36,766 bases of DNA from contig CACIUL010000034.1 in assembly GCA_902589825.1 (NCBI GenBank), positions 1 through 36,766 of the forward strand, read 5' to 3'. Below, in pieces: positions 34,939-36,766 of the stretch. This DNA is from an uncultured Verrucomicrobiota bacterium (GTDB taxonomy: Bacteria > Verrucomicrobiota > Verrucomicrobiia > Verrucomicrobiales > DEV007). How positions within the stretch are numbered: position 1 is the stretch's first letter; each line of letters opens with the position of its first letter. The notes under the pieces were generated by a model. It did not search any database and was not told where the DNA came from. It worked only from the letters and a program-made list of their open reading frames with translations. The position numbers and the translations under genes were made by a program.

Positions 34939-35708
34939 ATATTATTATACTTGCTGCCGGAAAGGGCGAGAGACTGCGCCCTCTAACTGACGAACGACCC
35001 AAGTGCCTGGTTCCTCTCCTTGGACTGTCCCTGCTGGAGCGACAGGCGACAATAATCAATGAACTTGGCTTGCCTGAACCGGTTGTCGTGACCGGTTACC
35101 GGGGAGAAATGATTCAGGAGTTAGGTTTCGAGGTGCGACGTAACGAACGATTTGCAACAACCAACATGGTGGAGAGCCTTTTTGCAGCAGAGGACGTGAT
35201 GAAACGGGGAGGGGACACAGTTGTTTTATACGGTGATATTGTTTATCAAAAAGACGTATTGCAAAAGCTCCTGGCCAGTGAGGGGCAGATCAGCTTGGCC
35301 ATTGACCGTGAGTGGGAAAGGTATTGGCGTGTGCGCATGGAAGACCCGCTGGCTGATGCCGAGACTTTGAAGCTGGATGATCAGGACAGGGTCCTGGAAC
35401 TTGGGAAAAAGCCCCAGTCAATTGATGAAATCCAGGGCCAGTATATCGGCATGATAAAGTTTTCCACTCAATGCATTAATGACATCGTGGATTTTTATCA
35501 TGGGCTGGATCGTGCCGCGGTATTTGATGGTAAGGATTTTGATAATATGTACATGACAAGTTTTCTTCAGGCGCTGATCAATAACGGGTTTACAGCCCAG
35601 GGCGTAGAGATAGAAAACGGGTGGCTTGAGATTGATTCCACCGAGGATCTTGCCGCTTATGAGAGTTTGGCGGCTACGGGCGATCTTGCAAAATTCTATA
35701 ATGTCTGA
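34935..35708 (+). CDS. Nucleotidyltransferase (CTP:phosphoglutamine cytidylyltransferase, Cj1416-like)
   Basis: The protein has 257 residues. Its nucleotide-binding motif is intact: IILAAGKGERLRPLTDERPK with Lys23. The metal ligands are Asp101 in YGDIVY and Asp234 in LEIDSTEDLAAY. The TTNMVESL stretch is typical of the LicC/phosphocholine cytidylyltransferase-like branch. In the phosphoramidate pathway this enzyme couples CTP with L-glutamine phosphate to make CDP-L-glutamine. A sugar-phosphate or phosphocholine nucleotidyltransferase is the fallback if the neighbours are not what they seem. It overlaps the hydrolase by 4 bases. The N-terminal domain of the kinase fusion is its degenerate paralogue. 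Confidence 0.85.
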   Translation: MNIIILAAGKGERLRPLTDERPKCLVPLLGLSLLERQATIINELGLPEPVVVTGYRGEMIQELGFEVRRNERFATTNMVESLFAAEDVMKRGGDTVVLYGDIVYQKDVLQKLLASEGQISLAIDREWERYWRVRMEDPLADAETLKLDDQDRVLELGKKPQSIDEIQGQYIGMIKFSTQCINDIVDFYHGLDRAAVFDGKDFDNMYMTSFLQALINNGFTAQGVEIENGWLEIDSTEDLAAYESLAATGDLAKFYNV

Positions 35709-35781
35709 CTTACGGTCAGGTTATTAGGAATGAAATCAGATAATCTACAGCTTTGTAACATTTCATTTTTCGAATAAGCGT

Positions 35782-35807
35782 AACCTATCCACAGTTTTGG
35801 ATAGGTT
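35782..35807. other. Strong hairpin before the flippase
   Basis: AACCTATCC (35782-35790) and GGATAGGTT (35799-35807) make a 9-bp perfect stem with an 8-base loop, 11 bases before the flippase ATG. No T-run follows on either strand. It could be an operator or an RNA element controlling the next gene. Confidence 0.5.
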
Positions 35808-35818
35808 CAGAGTGCGCA

Positions 35819-36766
35819 ATGATAATCCTGCGTCCGATGAGTGGTTTCTTAGGGTCAATTCTTGGCGACAAGGTATTAAAGACGTCGGCTCTTATGGCCG
35901 CTGCCGCGGTAGCGGCACAACTGGTGGGCGTGGGCAATTGGGCGGCCCTTACCTACCTTTTTGAAGACAAGGAAGATCTGGGCTTATACGTGGTATTGCT
36001 TTCGTATGTGCCGATGCTGCAGCTAGCTGCACTTTTAGGCTATGATCTGGCTTTGCCTAATATCCCCGATGATGATTTTCCGTCCCTGTTGCTGGCATGC
36101 CTGGCCATACTCATTGTCTTCTGTATCGGCGTCTACGGTATCAGTGAGTGGTTAGGTTATTCTCTTGCTCTCCCTCTTTCGGTGCTCCTGGTGGCACGGG
36201 GATTTGGCCGGATTGGTGAGATGGTGAATACTCGCCTTGAACACTTCTCCTTGATGGCATTTGCCCGTGCGGCACGGCCTTTCTCAATCGCGACATTGCT
36301 GGCGGTGTGTTTTCTTTCTGGAGGCATCGATATTCTGGACTTTGTGGCCTGTGTGGCACTCGTGGAACTGGTTTTTTCCATTGGCTATCTTCTGCTCAGT
36401 TTCAGGAAAGTGGTGTTTTCCAAAAGCAGTTTTGCAGGCGCCAGGAGGCTTGTGCGAGATCATGCCAGCAACCCGCTTGTAGTGATGCCTTCAACAATGA
36501 TGAACTCAATGGCATACAATCTTCCAACGATTCTCATTGAGAAGTTTATGGGTGGATCCTTGGCGGCTCAATACGGTATTGTGCTCAAGTTTTGTTGCGC
36601 ACCATTGAACCTGTTGGGAGGTTCCATATCTACGGTCTTTCATGGCAAGATGGCCACGGCCCGCCGCTCAGAGACTCGTGGCTCAATGCTGAAGGAAATC
36701 CGTCGCCTGCGAGTCCTTCTTGTGGTGTTTGGATTAACTGCCTGTGTCTGTATAGCTGTAGGGTTC
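35819..36766 (+). CDS. Wzx-like polysaccharide flippase, C-terminus outside window
   Basis: The frame is open from ATG 35819 to the window edge (316 codons). Alternative ATG 35837 would give MSGFLGSILG. It is a multispanning membrane protein with hydrophobic helices such as LYVVLLSYVPMLQLAALLGY, LLLACLAILIVFCIGVYGI and VVMPSTMMNSMAYNLPTILI. The N-terminal GDKVLKTSALMAAAAVAAQ region, helix pairs and small cytoplasmic loops are typical of MOP/oligosaccharide flippases. The likely role is to move a lipid-linked oligosaccharide across the inner membrane. It lies 110 bases after the cytidylyltransferase with a hairpin between. The substrate cannot be read from the sequence. Confidence 0.8.
   Translation, partial: MIILRPMSGFLGSILGDKVLKTSALMAAAAVAAQLVGVGNWAALTYLFEDKEDLGLYVVLLSYVPMLQLAALLGYDLALPNIPDDDFPSLLLACLAILIVFCIGVYGISEWLGYSLALPLSVLLVARGFGRIGEMVNTRLEHFSLMAFARAARPFSIATLLAVCFLSGGIDILDFVACVALVELVFSIGYLLLSFRKVVFSKSSFAGARRLVRDHASNPLVVMPSTMMNSMAYNLPTILIEKFMGGSLAAQYGIVLKFCCAPLNLLGGSISTVFHGKMATARRSETRGSMLKEIRRLRVLLVVFGLTACVCIAVGF

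Noticed and set aside
35786..35795. TATCCACAG resembling a DnaA box
   Set aside because: A single imperfect copy inside a hairpin arm and loop, with no origin context.

Overview
The window looks like a chromosomal piece of a Verrucomicrobiota bacterium. The evidence is a secreted DUF1549/DUF1553 protein next to a DUF1501 protein, a planctomycete-type cytochrome c joined to leucine-rich repeats, a PVC-type heme-binding beta-propeller protein and a DUF1080 lipoprotein. Most starts lack a clear Shine-Dalgarno sequence. An Opitutae-like lineage is plausible but is only an inference. I saw no tRNA, rRNA, CRISPR array or insertion sequence.

Left part (1-6.3 kb). A leftward group encodes OsmC, a thioredoxin-like protein whose frame is interrupted by one UGA (probable selenoprotein), a CAP-domain protein and a partial secreted protein. 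Diverging to the right are a protein resembling the archaeal CTP-dependent riboflavin kinase and an ABC exporter pair, each joined by a 4-base ATGA overlap.

Middle (6.5-18.6 kb). Secreted PVC-type proteins (DUF1549/1553, DUF1501, cytochrome-LRR) come first, with a strong terminator after the DUF1501 gene. Then come two small unknown genes, a large PVC heme protein, a voltage-gated K+-type channel with a C-terminal zinc ribbon, a DUF1080 lipoprotein, an imelysin, an unknown protein and a P-II (GlnB) gene. The glnB gene has a sigma-54-type promoter and a terminator. dnaE follows on the other strand.

Right part (22.6 kb to the end). This is the start of a large surface-polysaccharide locus. It opens with a GbsR/MarR-like regulator preceded by a perfect inverted repeat, and a NusG/RfaH-like specialised elongation factor. 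The leader that follows carries an ops/JUMPstart-like element and a weak terminator-like hairpin. Next are a GDP-mannose 3,5-epimerase, a WecG/TagA/CpsF glycosyltransferase, and a Wbp-like set (dehydrogenase, oxidoreductase, aminotransferase) in which a formyltransferase occupies the place of the usual acetyltransferase. A secreted coiled-coil protein follows.

The most interesting block is 31.2-35.7 kb. Its three genes match, in order and in family, the Campylobacter capsule phosphoramidate pathway: L-glutamine kinase (Cj1418-like), gamma-glutamyl-CDP-amidate hydrolase (Cj1417-like) and CTP:phosphoglutamine cytidylyltransferase (Cj1416-like). The kinase carries an extra N-terminal nucleotidyltransferase-like domain that seems to have lost its catalytic residues. 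A partial Wzx-like flippase ends the window. Together the locus predicts an exported glycan built from GDP-L-galactose or gulose and an N-formylated diaminouronic acid, decorated with phosphoramidate, and controlled by a dedicated antiterminator.
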